Source: Rohdeia mirabilis (GTDB lineage Bacteria > Planctomycetota > UBA1135 > GCA-002686595). Taken from it: 64,000 nucleotides of DNA. Both the position numbers and the translations under genes were made by a program. How positions within the stretch are numbered: position 1 is the stretch's first letter; every line of letters starts with the position of its first letter. Shown piece by piece: positions 7,974-16,820 of this stretch. Location: positions 2,418,001 through 2,482,000 of the forward strand of contig CP036290.1 of NCBI GenBank assembly GCA_007750655.1, written 5' to 3'. Under the pieces are notes generated by a model that did no database searches, was not told the origin of the DNA, and worked only from the letters and a program-made list of their open reading frames with translations.

Positions 7974-8692
7974 CGGCCGGGGTGGAACGCTTCGCGCGTG
8001 CGCTGACGACGGTCGAGGAAGCGCTCGACTGGTCCGCGCTCGGCGCGTCGTACTGCGAGGGCGACGCGGGCGACTTCTTCGGGAGCGAGCAGATCGAGAC
8101 CCTGCGCGAGACCGGTCTGCACTTCGCTTCGGACCTCGGCGAAGCGCTGCGCCAGGGAGGGACGAGCCTGTACGTCGGAGCCGGTGTGGCGGAGCTCGTC
8201 CCGATCCTCTTCGAGGCCGCGGTCCTCGAGCGCAAGGTCGCCGTCCACACGGCCGATGCGCGCGAGGCCGGGCTCCTCAACGCGGCGCTCGCCGGCGTGG
8301 AACTCGAGGGCCTGCGCCCGCGGTGGTCGACGAAGCCGATCGGCGCCGGGGGTGGTTGGAGCGCGCGCGGAGCGGACGCGGTCGACCACCTGTGGTTCGT
8401 CAGCGTCGCCACCGATCCGGACCACTTCCCCGCCCACAACCATGCGCTCTACGAGCTCGAAGGCGAGCGTCCGGGCCGTCTCGGACCCGAGCGCGAACGC
8501 ATCGACGCGCTGCTCGATCGGGCCCTGGCGCCCCTGCGTCCACCGGCGCTCCTGTGCACGACGCGCGAGGAGTTGCCGCTCGTCGAGGAGCGTTGCGCGC
8601 GGTTCGGACTGGATCTGACCGTGCCCGACGTGGGGCGTCTGTCGGGTTTGGTGGGGGATGCGGTGTACGCGTGCCGCGTCAAGGGCCGATGA
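7970..8692 (+). CDS. Unknown Rossmann-like protein
   Basis: A 240-aa protein of no named family. SLYVGAGVAELVPIL (about residues 62-76) resembles motif I of class I methyltransferases. The segment VHTADAREAGLLNAAL, about 15-20 residues later, could be the acidic second strand that holds SAM, but later methyltransferase motifs are not evident. GTG 7970 is chosen because it overlaps the upstream stop; GTG 7961 and GTG 7982 are in-frame alternatives. The next gene, an RmlC-like epimerase, follows after 70 bp on the same strand. A SAM-binding role is only a suggestion. Confidence 0.55.
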   Translation: MTAGVERFARALTTVEEALDWSALGASYCEGDAGDFFGSEQIETLRETGLHFASDLGEALRQGGTSLYVGAGVAELVPILFEAAVLERKVAVHTADAREAGLLNAALAGVELEGLRPRWSTKPIGAGGGWSARGADAVDHLWFVSVATDPDHFPAHNHALYELEGERPGRLGPERERIDALLDRALAPLRPPALLCTTREELPLVEERCARFGLDLTVPDVGRLSGLVGDAVYACRVKGR

Positions 8693-8762
8693 TGCCCCGG
8701 GCGCCCCGCGCCACCGCGACTCGTGGCCCGCAGGCCGCACGACCGACGACAGACCCACCACC

Positions 8763-9302
8763 ATGCCCTCGTTCGATCCCAGCGCCCAAGCCGCCTACTC
8801 CGTCCAGGACTACTCGCCCCGGGCCCAGATCGAAGGGCTCGAGATCGTCGACCTCGCGCGCTTCAACGACGACGGCGGAGCGATGACGGAGCTCGCTCGC
8901 CTCGACGCGGGCAAGGTGCAGGGCCTGCCGGGCTTCGAGGCGCGCCAGATGAACTACTCCGTGATGGAGCCGCTGGCGATCAAGGCCTTCCACCTGCACA
9001 AGCGGCAGACGGACGTCTGGTACGTGCCGCCGTCCGACAAGGGGCTGTTGGTCGTCGGCGACGTGCGGGCCGACTCGCCGACGCGCGGTGAAGTGCGCCG
9101 GATCGTGCTCGGCGACATGCGCTCGCGACTCGTTCGCATCCCGCCCGGCGTGGCCCACGGTGTGCGCAACCTCATGCCGGCGCGACCGATGTCGATCATC
9201 TACTTCGTCGACGTCCAGTTCAGCGTCGACGAGCACTGCGACGAGGGGCGCCTGCCCTGGGACCACTTCGGCGCCGAGGTCTGGGAGACGGAACGCGCCT
9301 GA
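8763..9302 (+). CDS. RmlC-like dTDP-sugar 3,5-epimerase family protein
   Basis: A 179-aa cupin of the dTDP-4-dehydrorhamnose 3,5-epimerase family, which epimerises 4-keto-6-deoxy sugar nucleotides for surface polysaccharides. Matching segments are KAFHLHKRQTDVWYVP (the RmlC strand with its basic and histidine residues), RLVRIPPGVAHGVRNL (the family's IPPGxAHG block) and the closing EGRLPWDHFGAEVW. The N-terminal 50 residues are less typical, and the HLH replaces the usual RGLHYQ, so the substrate may differ from dTDP-rhamnose precursors. Other rml genes are absent here. The gene converges on nadA with only 24 bp between stops. Confidence 0.75.
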   Translation: MPSFDPSAQAAYSVQDYSPRAQIEGLEIVDLARFNDDGGAMTELARLDAGKVQGLPGFEARQMNYSVMEPLAIKAFHLHKRQTDVWYVPPSDKGLLVVGDVRADSPTRGEVRRIVLGDMRSRLVRIPPGVAHGVRNLMPARPMSIIYFVDVQFSVDEHCDEGRLPWDHFGAEVWETERA

Positions 9303-9326
9303 GTCGGGTCGTCCGGCCGCGCGCCG

Positions 9327-10664
9327 TCAGTCGGTGCTCGACTCGACGATCTCGATCATCTTCTCGAGACTGTAGCGCGCGTCCGCGATCAGGTCCTTCC
9401 GCTCCGCACCGTCGAGTCGGTCGCGACGCATCGAGAGTTCGTCGACCGAGTCGCCGGCGAGGACGCGGTTGATGTCGGGCGCCTCACCGCGCACCAAGAG
9501 GTCCAGCAGTCCGACCAGGTGCGGCGGGTCGTTGCGGCTCATCGTCGCGCAACCACAACCGCCGATGCCGAGTCCGGCTTCGGGGATCTCCGCCAGGTGC
9601 ACGACCTCGACGCCGCGCGCGGCTGCTTGGTCGCGGGCGTTGCGCACGAAGTGTCCCTCGGTGCCGATCGCGAGCTTCGAGCCCGCGGGCGCGTCCTCGA
9701 TCGCCGACCACAGGTAGTTCGTGCTGCCCGAGCCGTCGGCGGCCTGGACGGCTTCGAGCGGACTCTCGGGGTGGACGAGGACGCGGTAGTCGCGCGCCTG
9801 CCACCAGCGCACCATCTCGGCGCTGAAGATCGTGTGGACGCCGCAGGCCGAGCCCCACAGCAGCACGCGCGCGCGATCCAGATCGTCCCACCGGCCCGAC
9901 AGGTCGATCGCACCGCGGGCGGGGTCGGGGAGCACGCGCAGATCGGACTCGGTCAGTCCGAGCTTCACCGCCGTGTTGCGGCCCAGGTGCTGGTCGGGAA
10001 CGAACAGCACACGCTTGCCGGTGGAGAGCGCCCAGTCCATCACCAGGTGTGCGTTCGAACTCGTGCACGACGCGCCCTTCGTCCTTCCGCTCAGGGCCTT
10101 CAGTCGCCCCGAGGTGTTCATGTAGGCGATGACCGTCAAGTCGTCGCCGTAGCGCTCGATCAACTGGTCGGCGACGGGCAGGACCATGTAGTCCTTGGCC
10201 AGCATCTCCATCGTGCAGCCGGCCTTCGGGTTCGTGATCCAGACCGACTGGTGGTCGTGCGCCAGGATCGCGATCGACTCGGCCATGAAGTGCACGGCCG
10301 ATTCGACGATGACCCGCTTGTCCGGGTTGTTGCGAGCCTGGAGCGCCAGGGCGTACGAGTCGGAGATCGCGCCTCCGTAGTGCTCGATCAACTTGACGAT
10401 CTCACCGCCCATGTAGAAGTGGGCGAGCAGCAACAGCTCGTCGCCGAAGTGGTCCCGGGCGCGGGCCATGTAGGGGTCCATCCAGGCCAGGACCGTCGCG
10501 GCGTCGCGGCGCTCGAGCGCGAGGAACTCCTCGGCGTACGGCTTGAACGGCTCCTGGTACCAGTCCAGCGGGAGCGCGGTCTGGCAGATCGGGAGCGCGG
10601 GCTCCAACGTGATGCGCGCGCCGGACCCGGACGGGGTGTGGGGCGCGTGTTCGAGGTCGCTCAT
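9327..10664 (-). CDS. nadA: Quinolinate synthase NadA
   Basis: A 445-aa quinolinate synthase. It condenses iminoaspartate with dihydroxyacetone phosphate to quinolinate in de novo NAD synthesis, using a [4Fe-4S] cluster. The three expected cluster cysteines are visible: C150 (NPKAGCTMEML), C274 (WGSACGVHT) and C372 (GCGCATMSRN). Substrate-site blocks are LLLAHFYMGGEIV (78-90), YMNTSGRLKA (181-190) and SSNAHL (202-207). The usual HPEC reads HPES (S301), but that cysteine is not a cluster ligand. The N-terminal 35 residues extend beyond the core. ATG at 10664, divergent from the HAD gene. nadB and nadC are not in the window. Confidence 0.93.
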   Translation of the reverse strand: MSDLEHAPHTPSGSGARITLEPALPICQTALPLDWYQEPFKPYAEEFLALERRDAATVLAWMDPYMARARDHFGDELLLLAHFYMGGEIVKLIEHYGGAISDSYALALQARNNPDKRVIVESAVHFMAESIAILAHDHQSVWITNPKAGCTMEMLAKDYMVLPVADQLIERYGDDLTVIAYMNTSGRLKALSGRTKGASCTSSNAHLVMDWALSTGKRVLFVPDQHLGRNTAVKLGLTESDLRVLPDPARGAIDLSGRWDDLDRARVLLWGSACGVHTIFSAEMVRWWQARDYRVLVHPESPLEAVQAADGSGSTNYLWSAIEDAPAGSKLAIGTEGHFVRNARDQAAARGVEVVHLAEIPEAGLGIGGCGCATMSRNDPPHLVGLLDLLVRGEAPDINRVLAGDSVDELSMRRDRLDGAERKDLIADARYSLEKMIEIVESSTD

Positions 10665-10900
10665 GGTGATCGTCGGCGACGGAGCGCCGGAGCAGGATGG
10701 TGGGGGGGATCCGCTCGCACTTCAAGGGGGGGCGGCTCGCCCCGGGCCGTGCTCATGCGTACCATGCGCCGCCCGCGTCCCGGCGGTCGTGCGTTCGCGC
10801 GCGGCTCGGAAGGTCGGTGCGACGCGCTTCGCGCGGTGCCGACTCGACGGCCCACCGGCGCGAACGCTCACCGCGGGATCGACCGCCACTCCTGCACCAC

Positions 10901-11770
10901 GTGAAGATCCTCTCCGACTTCGACGGCGTCTGGACCGACCCCACCCACGAGGCGGTCGCGGTCGAGCACGGCCTCGCCGACGACCTCGCGTCCCTCACGG
11001 GTTTCGACGTCGAGCGCGTGCGCGCCGATCTCGTCCACTGTCGCGAGCGCGCGCTGGAGTCGGCCGTCGACCACGGCTGGATCCCGGGCGACCGCATCAC
11101 GGCCTACTGCGACGAGGACGCGTTCCTCGCCGTGAGCGGGATCGCGAGCTACCTCGCTCGGGGCGCCTGCGAGGTCTCCGCCCCCTATCGCGGTGCTCAC
11201 GAGTCGCGCGGCGGGCCGACGTTCATGGAGCTCGCGGACCAGAGCTTCCGCCGGCTCGGCGCGCGACCGGGGGTCGGCGAGCTGCTGCCCGACGCCGGCG
11301 CCACGCTGAAGGCGCTCGAGGAACTCGGCGTCGATCTGGTCGTGGTGTCCAACTCCGACACCGAGAAGTTGGTGCGCCTGTTCGCCGACGCGGGGATCGC
11401 GGCCGCGACGGACGGTTCCGCGCGGGTTCGCGTGCGCGGCGGAGCCCGCAAGTGGGCGCTCGGCGACGCGCCCGAGTCGATCGACGTGGGCGGCCGTGTC
11501 GTCGACGTCAACCGACCCCACTACCGCTCGATCATCGAGGAGGAGCGCCCGGACCTGATCGTCGGGGACGTGTACTCGTTGGACCTCGCGCTCCCGTTCC
11601 ACATGCGGTCTCGAGGCGAGCCCGCCGCGCCGCGCTTCCTCGTCCACCGGCCGCCGTGCCGCCCGACCCCGTGGGTCGCCGGGCACGGCGTCGAGGGCCG
11701 CGTGGACAGCGTCGCCGCCCGCCTCAGCGACCTGGTCGGGGTCGTGCGCGAACGCCTCGGTCGAGGCTGA
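10901..11770 (+). CDS. HAD-superfamily hydrolase
   Basis: A 289-aa HAD-fold phosphatase candidate. Motif I is SDFDGVWTD (nucleophile D6, acid/base D8), motif II VVVSNSD (S150), the motif III lysine is probably K184 (GARKWALGD), and motif IV is IVGDVYSLD (D223, D228). A helical cap would lie at about residues 20-120. The GTG at 10901 places the nucleophile six residues from the N-terminus, as is normal. The PhnD-like lipoprotein starts 14 bp downstream, so they probably share a transcript, and the enzyme may act on a phosphorylated compound handled by the importer. Motif I does not match phosphonatase PhnX. A -10-like TACCAT at 10760-10765 would give a long leader. Confidence 0.7.
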   Translation: MKILSDFDGVWTDPTHEAVAVEHGLADDLASLTGFDVERVRADLVHCRERALESAVDHGWIPGDRITAYCDEDAFLAVSGIASYLARGACEVSAPYRGAHESRGGPTFMELADQSFRRLGARPGVGELLPDAGATLKALEELGVDLVVVSNSDTEKLVRLFADAGIAAATDGSARVRVRGGARKWALGDAPESIDVGGRVVDVNRPHYRSIIEEERPDLIVGDVYSLDLALPFHMRSRGEPAAPRFLVHRPPCRPTPWVAGHGVEGRVDSVAARLSDLVGVVRERLGRG

Positions 11771-11784
11771 CCCCGAGAGCCACC

Positions 11785-12831
11785 GTGCACGACACGAACT
11801 CCATCGGCGCGGGCCCCGGTGCCCGACTCGCGCACTGGTCGCTCCGCGTCCTGGCCGCGGCCGTCCTCTGCTGTTCGACAGGCTGCGGCGACCTGACGAT
11901 CGGGTCCGAGGCGCGACCCTTCCGGATGTACTTCGTGCCGTCGATGGACGCCCAGGAGCTGGCCGGCAACGCGGACGCGATCGCCGAGCACGTCTCACGC
12001 TTCGTCTCACAGGAGCTCTACGGCCAGGACACCGGGTTCTACGTGCGCGCGCGCATCCCGATGAACTACGTGGCCATCGTGGAGGCCTTCGGGACCCAGC
12101 GCGCGGACTTCGCGGCGCTCAACTCGTTCGGCTTCGTGCTCGCGAAGGACGAGCGCGGCTACGACATCGAACCGCTGCTGACGGTCGTGCGCGGCGACGA
12201 CGAGCGCAGCTACAAGGGTCAGATCATCGCGCGCGCGGACAGCGGCATCGACAGCGTCGAGGACCTGAACGGCAAGACGTTCGCCTACACGGACCCCGCC
12301 TCCTCGGCGGGCTTCATGCTGCCGCGCCGTCTCTTCGAGAGCGCCGGCGTACGACTTGGCAACACGAGTTTCGCCGGCAAGCACGACAGCGTCGTCTCGA
12401 TGGTCTACCAGGGCACGGCCGACGCTGGAGCGACCTACTACAGCCCGCCCATGACGCGCGTCGTGGACGGTGTCGAGGTCACCGAGATCCGGGACGCGCG
12501 CTCGCGCGTCAAGACCCAGTACCCGGACGTCGAGGAGGTCGTGAAGATCGTGGCCTTCACCGAGGACGTACCGAACGACCCCTGGTGCGTGCGCGGCTCG
12601 CTCGATCCCGACCCCGAGCGCTCGGCGCGGATCAAGGCGGCCGTGGCGGCCGCGCTGATCGACTTCGCTTCGACGGACGAGGGGCGGCGGACGCTCGAGG
12701 CCATGTACAACGTCTCTGGCCTCGCACAGGTGGGGATGGAGGAGTACGCGGGGATCCGCGAGATGGTGGGTGAGCTCATGGTGGAGCTGCGCGCCGAGGG
12801 CACCGATCTGGAGGAAGAGCTCCTGCGTTGA
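11785..12831 (+). CDS. phnD: PhnD-type substrate-binding lipoprotein
   Basis: A 348-aa periplasmic binding protein of the PhnD / phosphate-phosphonate family. The signal peptide ends in a lipobox, LCCSTGC (C34 lipidated). The mature part has typical features: the RADFAALNSFGFVLA strand, DSGIDSVEDLNGKTFAYTDP with the anion-binding SSAGFMLPR segment (residues about 170-185), and HDSVVSMVYQGTADAGATYY. The family delivers phosphonates, phosphite or related oxyanions to an ABC importer. The GTG at 11785 starts a full signal peptide. It is followed by phnC- and phnE-like genes. The actual ligand is unknown: no C-P lyase, phosphonatase or phosphite dehydrogenase genes are in view. Confidence 0.85.
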   Translation: MHDTNSIGAGPGARLAHWSLRVLAAAVLCCSTGCGDLTIGSEARPFRMYFVPSMDAQELAGNADAIAEHVSRFVSQELYGQDTGFYVRARIPMNYVAIVEAFGTQRADFAALNSFGFVLAKDERGYDIEPLLTVVRGDDERSYKGQIIARADSGIDSVEDLNGKTFAYTDPASSAGFMLPRRLFESAGVRLGNTSFAGKHDSVVSMVYQGTADAGATYYSPPMTRVVDGVEVTEIRDARSRVKTQYPDVEEVVKIVAFTEDVPNDPWCVRGSLDPDPERSARIKAAVAAALIDFASTDEGRRTLEAMYNVSGLAQVGMEEYAGIREMVGELMVELRAEGTDLEEELLR

Positions 12832-12848
12832 CGCGCGGGTGAGGACCC

Positions 12849-13613
12849 ATGGGATTCCTGAAGGTGGAAGGCCTCACGAAGGTCTACGACAACGGCGTGG
12901 TCGCTCTCGACAACGTCAGTTTCACGGTCGAGCGCGGGGAGTTCCTCGGCGTCATCGGCCTGTCCGGCTCGGGCAAGTCGACCTTGCTGCGCTGTGTGAA
13001 CCGACTGGTCGAGCCCTCGAGCGGGCGCGTGATCCTCGACGGGATCGACGTGACCGCGCTCGACGTCCCGTCCCTACGCGCGGAGCGGCGCCGCATCGGG
13101 ATGGTCTTCCAGCACTTCAACCTGGTGAAGCGCAAGAGCGTACTGGTCAACGTGCTGACCGGCAGCCTCGCGCGGCAGGGCACCATCGCGAGCGTGCTGG
13201 GGTCATTCAGCGCCGAGGACCGCGCGAAGGCCATGCAGTGCCTCGAGATCGTGGGTCTCGCCGATCGCGCCCGCGTGCGCGCGTCCGAGCTGTCCGGCGG
13301 TCAACAGCAGCGTGTCGCCATCGCACGCTCGCTCATGCAGGGGCCCGATCTGTTGCTGGCGGACGAGCCCGTTGCCAGCCTCGACCCGGCCACCTCGCAC
13401 TCGGTGATGGACCACCTCGAGCGCGCCAACAAGGAACTCGGTCAGACCATCCTGTGCAACCTGCACTTCCTCAGCCTGGTGCGCCGGTACACCACGCGCG
13501 TGATCGCGCTCAAGGGAGGTGAACTCGCGTTCGAGGGCCGCCCCGAGGAGATCGACGAGGACTGGTTCAAGCGCATCTACGGCGAACAGGCCCGCGAGGT
13601 CGGGATCGAGTGA
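12849..13613 (+). CDS. phnC: PhnC-type ABC importer ATPase
   Basis: A 254-aa ABC ATPase. It has Walker A GLSGSGKST (37-45), Q-loop FQHFNLV (Q88), the signature LSGGQQQR (148-155), Walker B LLLADEP (168-174) and the switch histidine in CNLHFLSL. The sequence KRKSVLVNVLTGSLAR is characteristic of PhnC proteins. It energises import of the compound bound by the upstream lipoprotein through the downstream permease. GAGG lies a few bases before the ATG, one of the rare recognisable ribosome sites here. Its TGA overlaps the permease start (TGATG 13611-13615). Confidence 0.9.
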   Translation: MGFLKVEGLTKVYDNGVVALDNVSFTVERGEFLGVIGLSGSGKSTLLRCVNRLVEPSSGRVILDGIDVTALDVPSLRAERRRIGMVFQHFNLVKRKSVLVNVLTGSLARQGTIASVLGSFSAEDRAKAMQCLEIVGLADRARVRASELSGGQQQRVAIARSLMQGPDLLLADEPVASLDPATSHSVMDHLERANKELGQTILCNLHFLSLVRRYTTRVIALKGGELAFEGRPEEIDEDWFKRIYGEQAREVGIE

Positions 13614-14761
13614 TGAAGGAATCCGAGACCGAGACGACGAAGCCCGCCGCCGGGGCTTCCGACCGGCCGACCACGGCCGTCACCTTCGCAGCGCGCATCG
13701 AGCGCGCCGCGCGCGGGGCCCGGGTCCGTGCCGTGCTCCTCGACTTCCTGCTCGTCTGGTACGCGGTCGGTGGCGGGCTCTTCTGGGCCCGCTGGACCTT
13801 CAACGGGCCGGCGCCGCCCTGGGAGCGACCGGAGTCGATCGGGAGCAGCGGGCACCTGGTCCTGGCGGCCGTGGCCCTGGTCCTGGCCTTGCTCTGGAGC
13901 CGCTCGCGACTCTCGCCCGGCCGGATGATCACCTGGTCGACGCACCCGCTGCTCAAGGCGGACGCGCCGCGTCCGGAGGGCGGCTGGTGGAGGACGGTGC
14001 ACGGGATCCTCGTGCTCGCGATCCTCGCCGAGACCGTCGCCCTCGGATGGAAGATCACCGAGATCGACCTGGTCAGCCTGTTCAGTTCGGAGGGACTCGC
14101 CGGCGCGGGCCGCATCTTCGGGGCGCTGTTCAGGCCGGAGTTCGGGATCCTCCCGTTGGTTCTCGAGAAGATGATCGAGACCATCTACATCGCGCTCGTG
14201 GCCACGGTGGTCGCCGTGCCGATCGCGTTCCTCTTGAGCTTCTTCGGCGCCAAGAACCTGATGAGCGGCAACCGTCGCTCGCTCGCCGTCTACGGTGCGG
14301 TGCGCTTCTCGACGAACCTGATGCGTTCGATCGAACCGGTGCTGTGGGCGATCATCTTCACCGTCTGGGTGAGCTTCGGGCCCTTCGCCGGCATGCTCGC
14401 CCTGTTGGTCCACTCGGTCGCGTCGCTCGTGAAGCTCTACTCCGAGCAGGTGGAGAGCATCGACGCGGGCCCCGTGGAGGCGATCGAGGCCACCGGAGCG
14501 AACCGGGTCCAGATGGTCTGGTACGCCGTGGTCCCCCAGATCGTGCTGCCGTACCTGGGCTTCACGATCTATCGCTGGGACATCAACGTCCGCATGGCCA
14601 CGATCATCGGCCTGGTCGGCGGCGGCGGCGTGGGTGAGTTGCTGATGCAGTACCTCGGACTCGCCAAGTACGGCGAGGTCGGGATGATCGTGGTCGTCAT
14701 CACGGCCGTGGTCTGGGCGCTGGACTACGCCAGCGCCAAGGTGCGCGAAGCGATCGCCTGA
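13613..14761 (+). CDS. phnE: PhnE-type ABC importer permease
   Basis: A 382-aa inner-membrane permease. The C-terminal 240 residues are a normal PhnE with about six membrane segments and the EAA loop (VEAIEATGANRVQMVWYAVVPQ) that docks the ATPase. The N-terminal 140 residues are an extension with a polar 35-residue start and two or three extra hydrophobic segments, so the protein is longer than the usual 260-290 aa. The ATG at 13613 overlaps the phnC stop; a GTG one codon earlier (13610) is in frame. A 13-bp hairpin follows at 14773. Confidence 0.88.
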   Translation: MKESETETTKPAAGASDRPTTAVTFAARIERAARGARVRAVLLDFLLVWYAVGGGLFWARWTFNGPAPPWERPESIGSSGHLVLAAVALVLALLWSRSRLSPGRMITWSTHPLLKADAPRPEGGWWRTVHGILVLAILAETVALGWKITEIDLVSLFSSEGLAGAGRIFGALFRPEFGILPLVLEKMIETIYIALVATVVAVPIAFLLSFFGAKNLMSGNRRSLAVYGAVRFSTNLMRSIEPVLWAIIFTVWVSFGPFAGMLALLVHSVASLVKLYSEQVESIDAGPVEAIEATGANRVQMVWYAVVPQIVLPYLGFTIYRWDINVRMATIIGLVGGGGVGELLMQYLGLAKYGEVGMIVVVITAVVWALDYASAKVREAIA

Positions 14762-14772
14762 ACGGCAGCGGG

Positions 14773-14804
14773 CGCGCGGAACGACGACTCCGTCGCTCCG
14801 CGCG
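14773..14804. terminator. Hairpin after the PhnDCE-like genes
   Basis: CGCGCGGA-a-CGACG, loop ACTC, CGTCG-c-TCCGCGCG form a 13-bp stem with a single A-C mismatch, 12 bp after the permease stop. It lies between convergent genes, so it can act on both strands. Confidence 0.6.
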
Positions 14805-14830
14805 TCCGCGTCGACGCTCCTTCGGTCCCG

Positions 14831-14912
14831 AGCCCAGGAACGGCCCTAGCCCAGGAACGGCCCTAGCCCAGGAACGGCCCTAGCCCAGGAACGGCCCTAG
14901 CCCAGGAACGGG
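14831..14912. repeat. 17-bp tandem repeat carrying the pruA stop codon
   Basis: The unit AGCCCAGGAACGGCCCT occurs four times without change (14831-14847, 14848-14864, 14865-14881, 14882-14898), followed by a partial fifth copy. On the minus strand the partial copy encodes the last residues of pruA (FLG), and the true stop (14897-14899) lies at the junction with the fourth unit. Each further unit repeats the FLG-stop sequence. The unit is not a multiple of three, so readthrough would change frame. Confidence 0.95.
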
Positions 14913-16522
14913 TAGCGCCAGTCCTTCGGCGGATCGAAGGTCTCCTTGATCGTGCGTTGGCTGACCCAGCGCTCGAGGTTGAGGCGCGAGCCGGCCTTGT
15001 CGTTGGTGCCCGACGCGCGCGTGCCGCCGAAGGGCTGTTGCCCGACCACGGCGCCGGTCGGCTTGTCGTTGACGTAGAAGTTGCCGGCGGCGTAGCGCAG
15101 GCGCTCCGTCAGGCCCGAGACGATGGCGCGGTCGCGGGCGAAGATGGCCCCGGTCAGAGCGAACTCGGAACCGTTGCAGCAGTGCTCGAGGGCCACCTCG
15201 AACGAATCGTCCGCGTACGGGTGGACCGTCAGGATCGGCCCGAACAGCTCGCGCAGCATCGTGTCGTAGTCGGGCGAGTCGGCTTCGATCACGGTCGGGG
15301 ACACGAAGTAGCCGCGCGAGTCGTCGTACTCGCCGCCGATCACGATGCGCGCGTCCTTCGCCGAGCGCGCGGCGTCGATCGCGTCCTTGTGCTTGGCGAA
15401 GGCGCGCGCGTCGATGACCGCTCCGAGGAAGTTCCTGAAGTCGCGCGGATCGCCCATGCGGAGCTTCGCGGTCTCCTCGGCCAGACGCGCCTTGACGGTC
15501 GGCCACAGGCTCTTCGGGACGTAGGCACGGCTCGCGGCCGAGCACTTCTGGCCCTGGTACTCGAACGCACCGCGCAGGAGCGCCACGACGAGCGACTCCA
15601 CGTCCGCGCTGGCGTGGGCGAAGACGAAGTCCTTGCCGCCGGTCTCACCGACGATGCGCGGATAGGCCTTGTAGTTCGCGAGGTTCTCGCCGATCTGGCG
15701 CCACAGGTGGCGGAACGTCGGCGTCGAGCCCGTGAAGTGCAGCCCGGACAGGCGCGGATCCGCGAGCACCGCGCCGCCGATCGTCGGGCCGTCACCGGGC
15801 AGGAAATTGATGACGCCGTCGGGCAGTCCCGCCTCGCGCATCAGCTGGAGCGTGTACCAGTTCGAGAGCGTGGCGGTCTCGGACGGCTTCCACAGCGTCG
15901 TGTTGCCCATCAGCGCGGGCGCGCTCGGCAGGTTGGCCGCGATCGACGTGAAGTTGAAGGGCGTGATCGCGAACACGAAGCCGTCGAGCGGCCGGTGCTC
16001 GACGCGGTTCCAGCAGCCCGGTGACGAGATCGGTTGTTCGGCGTGGATGGCCTCGGCGTACTGGCAGTTGAAGCGCCAGAAGTCGATCAGTTCGCAGGCG
16101 GCGTCGATCTCGGCCTGGTGGACGGTCTTGCTCTGGCACAGCATCGTCGAGGCGTTGATGCGATCGCGCCACGGTCCGGCCAGGAGTTCGGCCGACTTGA
16201 GCAGGACGCCCGCCCGCGCTTCGAAGGGCAGAGCCTGCCAGGCGTACTTGGCGGTCTGCGCGGCTTCGATGGCGCGCGCGACCTCCGTCGGACCGGCCTT
16301 GTGCACCTTCGCGAGCACGTGCCCGTGGTCGTGGGGCATCACCACGTCGAAGGTGTCACCGGTGCGGACCTCCTCGCCACCCACCAGGACCGGGATCTCC
16401 ACGACCTCCGAGGCCTGGCGATCGAGCTCGGCCTCGATGCTGGCGCGCTCCTTCGAGCCGGGGGCGTAGGCGCGGACGGGTTCGTTGACGGGGACGGGGA
16501 CGCGGAACTCGCCGTGGGTCAT
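14897..16522 (-). CDS. pruA: Delta-1-pyrroline-5-carboxylate dehydrogenase
   Basis: A 541-aa aldehyde dehydrogenase of the P5C dehydrogenase type (ALDH4-like). It oxidises glutamate semialdehyde to glutamate with NAD in proline and arginine breakdown. The catalytic base is E293 in VGETGGKD and the nucleophile C327 in GQKCSA. FAITPFNFTSIAANLP (184-199) and LHFTGSTPTFRHLW (261-274) are family blocks, and the end KETFDPPKDWRYPFLG is characteristic. Length is normal. The ATG at 16522 is chosen over longer upstream frames, which give low-complexity sequence. No proline dehydrogenase gene is in the window. The 3' end is embedded in a tandem repeat. A weak minus-strand -10 (TACTCT, 16680-16685) may be its promoter. 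Confidence 0.93.
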   Translation of the reverse strand: MTHGEFRVPVPVNEPVRAYAPGSKERASIEAELDRQASEVVEIPVLVGGEEVRTGDTFDVVMPHDHGHVLAKVHKAGPTEVARAIEAAQTAKYAWQALPFEARAGVLLKSAELLAGPWRDRINASTMLCQSKTVHQAEIDAACELIDFWRFNCQYAEAIHAEQPISSPGCWNRVEHRPLDGFVFAITPFNFTSIAANLPSAPALMGNTTLWKPSETATLSNWYTLQLMREAGLPDGVINFLPGDGPTIGGAVLADPRLSGLHFTGSTPTFRHLWRQIGENLANYKAYPRIVGETGGKDFVFAHASADVESLVVALLRGAFEYQGQKCSAASRAYVPKSLWPTVKARLAEETAKLRMGDPRDFRNFLGAVIDARAFAKHKDAIDAARSAKDARIVIGGEYDDSRGYFVSPTVIEADSPDYDTMLRELFGPILTVHPYADDSFEVALEHCCNGSEFALTGAIFARDRAIVSGLTERLRYAAGNFYVNDKPTGAVVGQQPFGGTRASGTNDKAGSRLNLERWVSQRTIKETFDPPKDWRYPFLG

Positions 16523-16820
16523 CTCGAGGGGCTCGTCGTGGTGGCGCGGGGCGCCGGATCTCGGTGGGCGGGGCCTCCGCTGTGGCTCGGAAGCGGCGGC
16601 GGGAGGCGGGGGCGGCGTCGGCCGGAGCCCCTTCGGACCGGTCGAAACGGTGCCAGGGGCCGTCGGACGGCGAGTCGGGAGAGTAGCCAGCGGCGCTCGC
16701 GATTGCGACGAAAGGCGCTGGCAGCTACCCGTGAACGGCCGCTCGACTCCATGATGCGAGCGCGTGGCGCGCACCCTGCCGCGCCAACTCCGTCCCCCTC
16801 GACTCGACACACCTCTCAGC

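Noticed and set aside
10901..11770. Phosphonoacetaldehyde hydrolase PhnX
   Set aside because: Motif I is DFDGVWTD and not the PhnX form, and the characteristic Schiff-base lysine region is not recognisable.
14831..14912. Short CRISPR array
   Set aside because: The 17-bp units are directly adjacent with no spacers, and they overlap the pruA stop codon.
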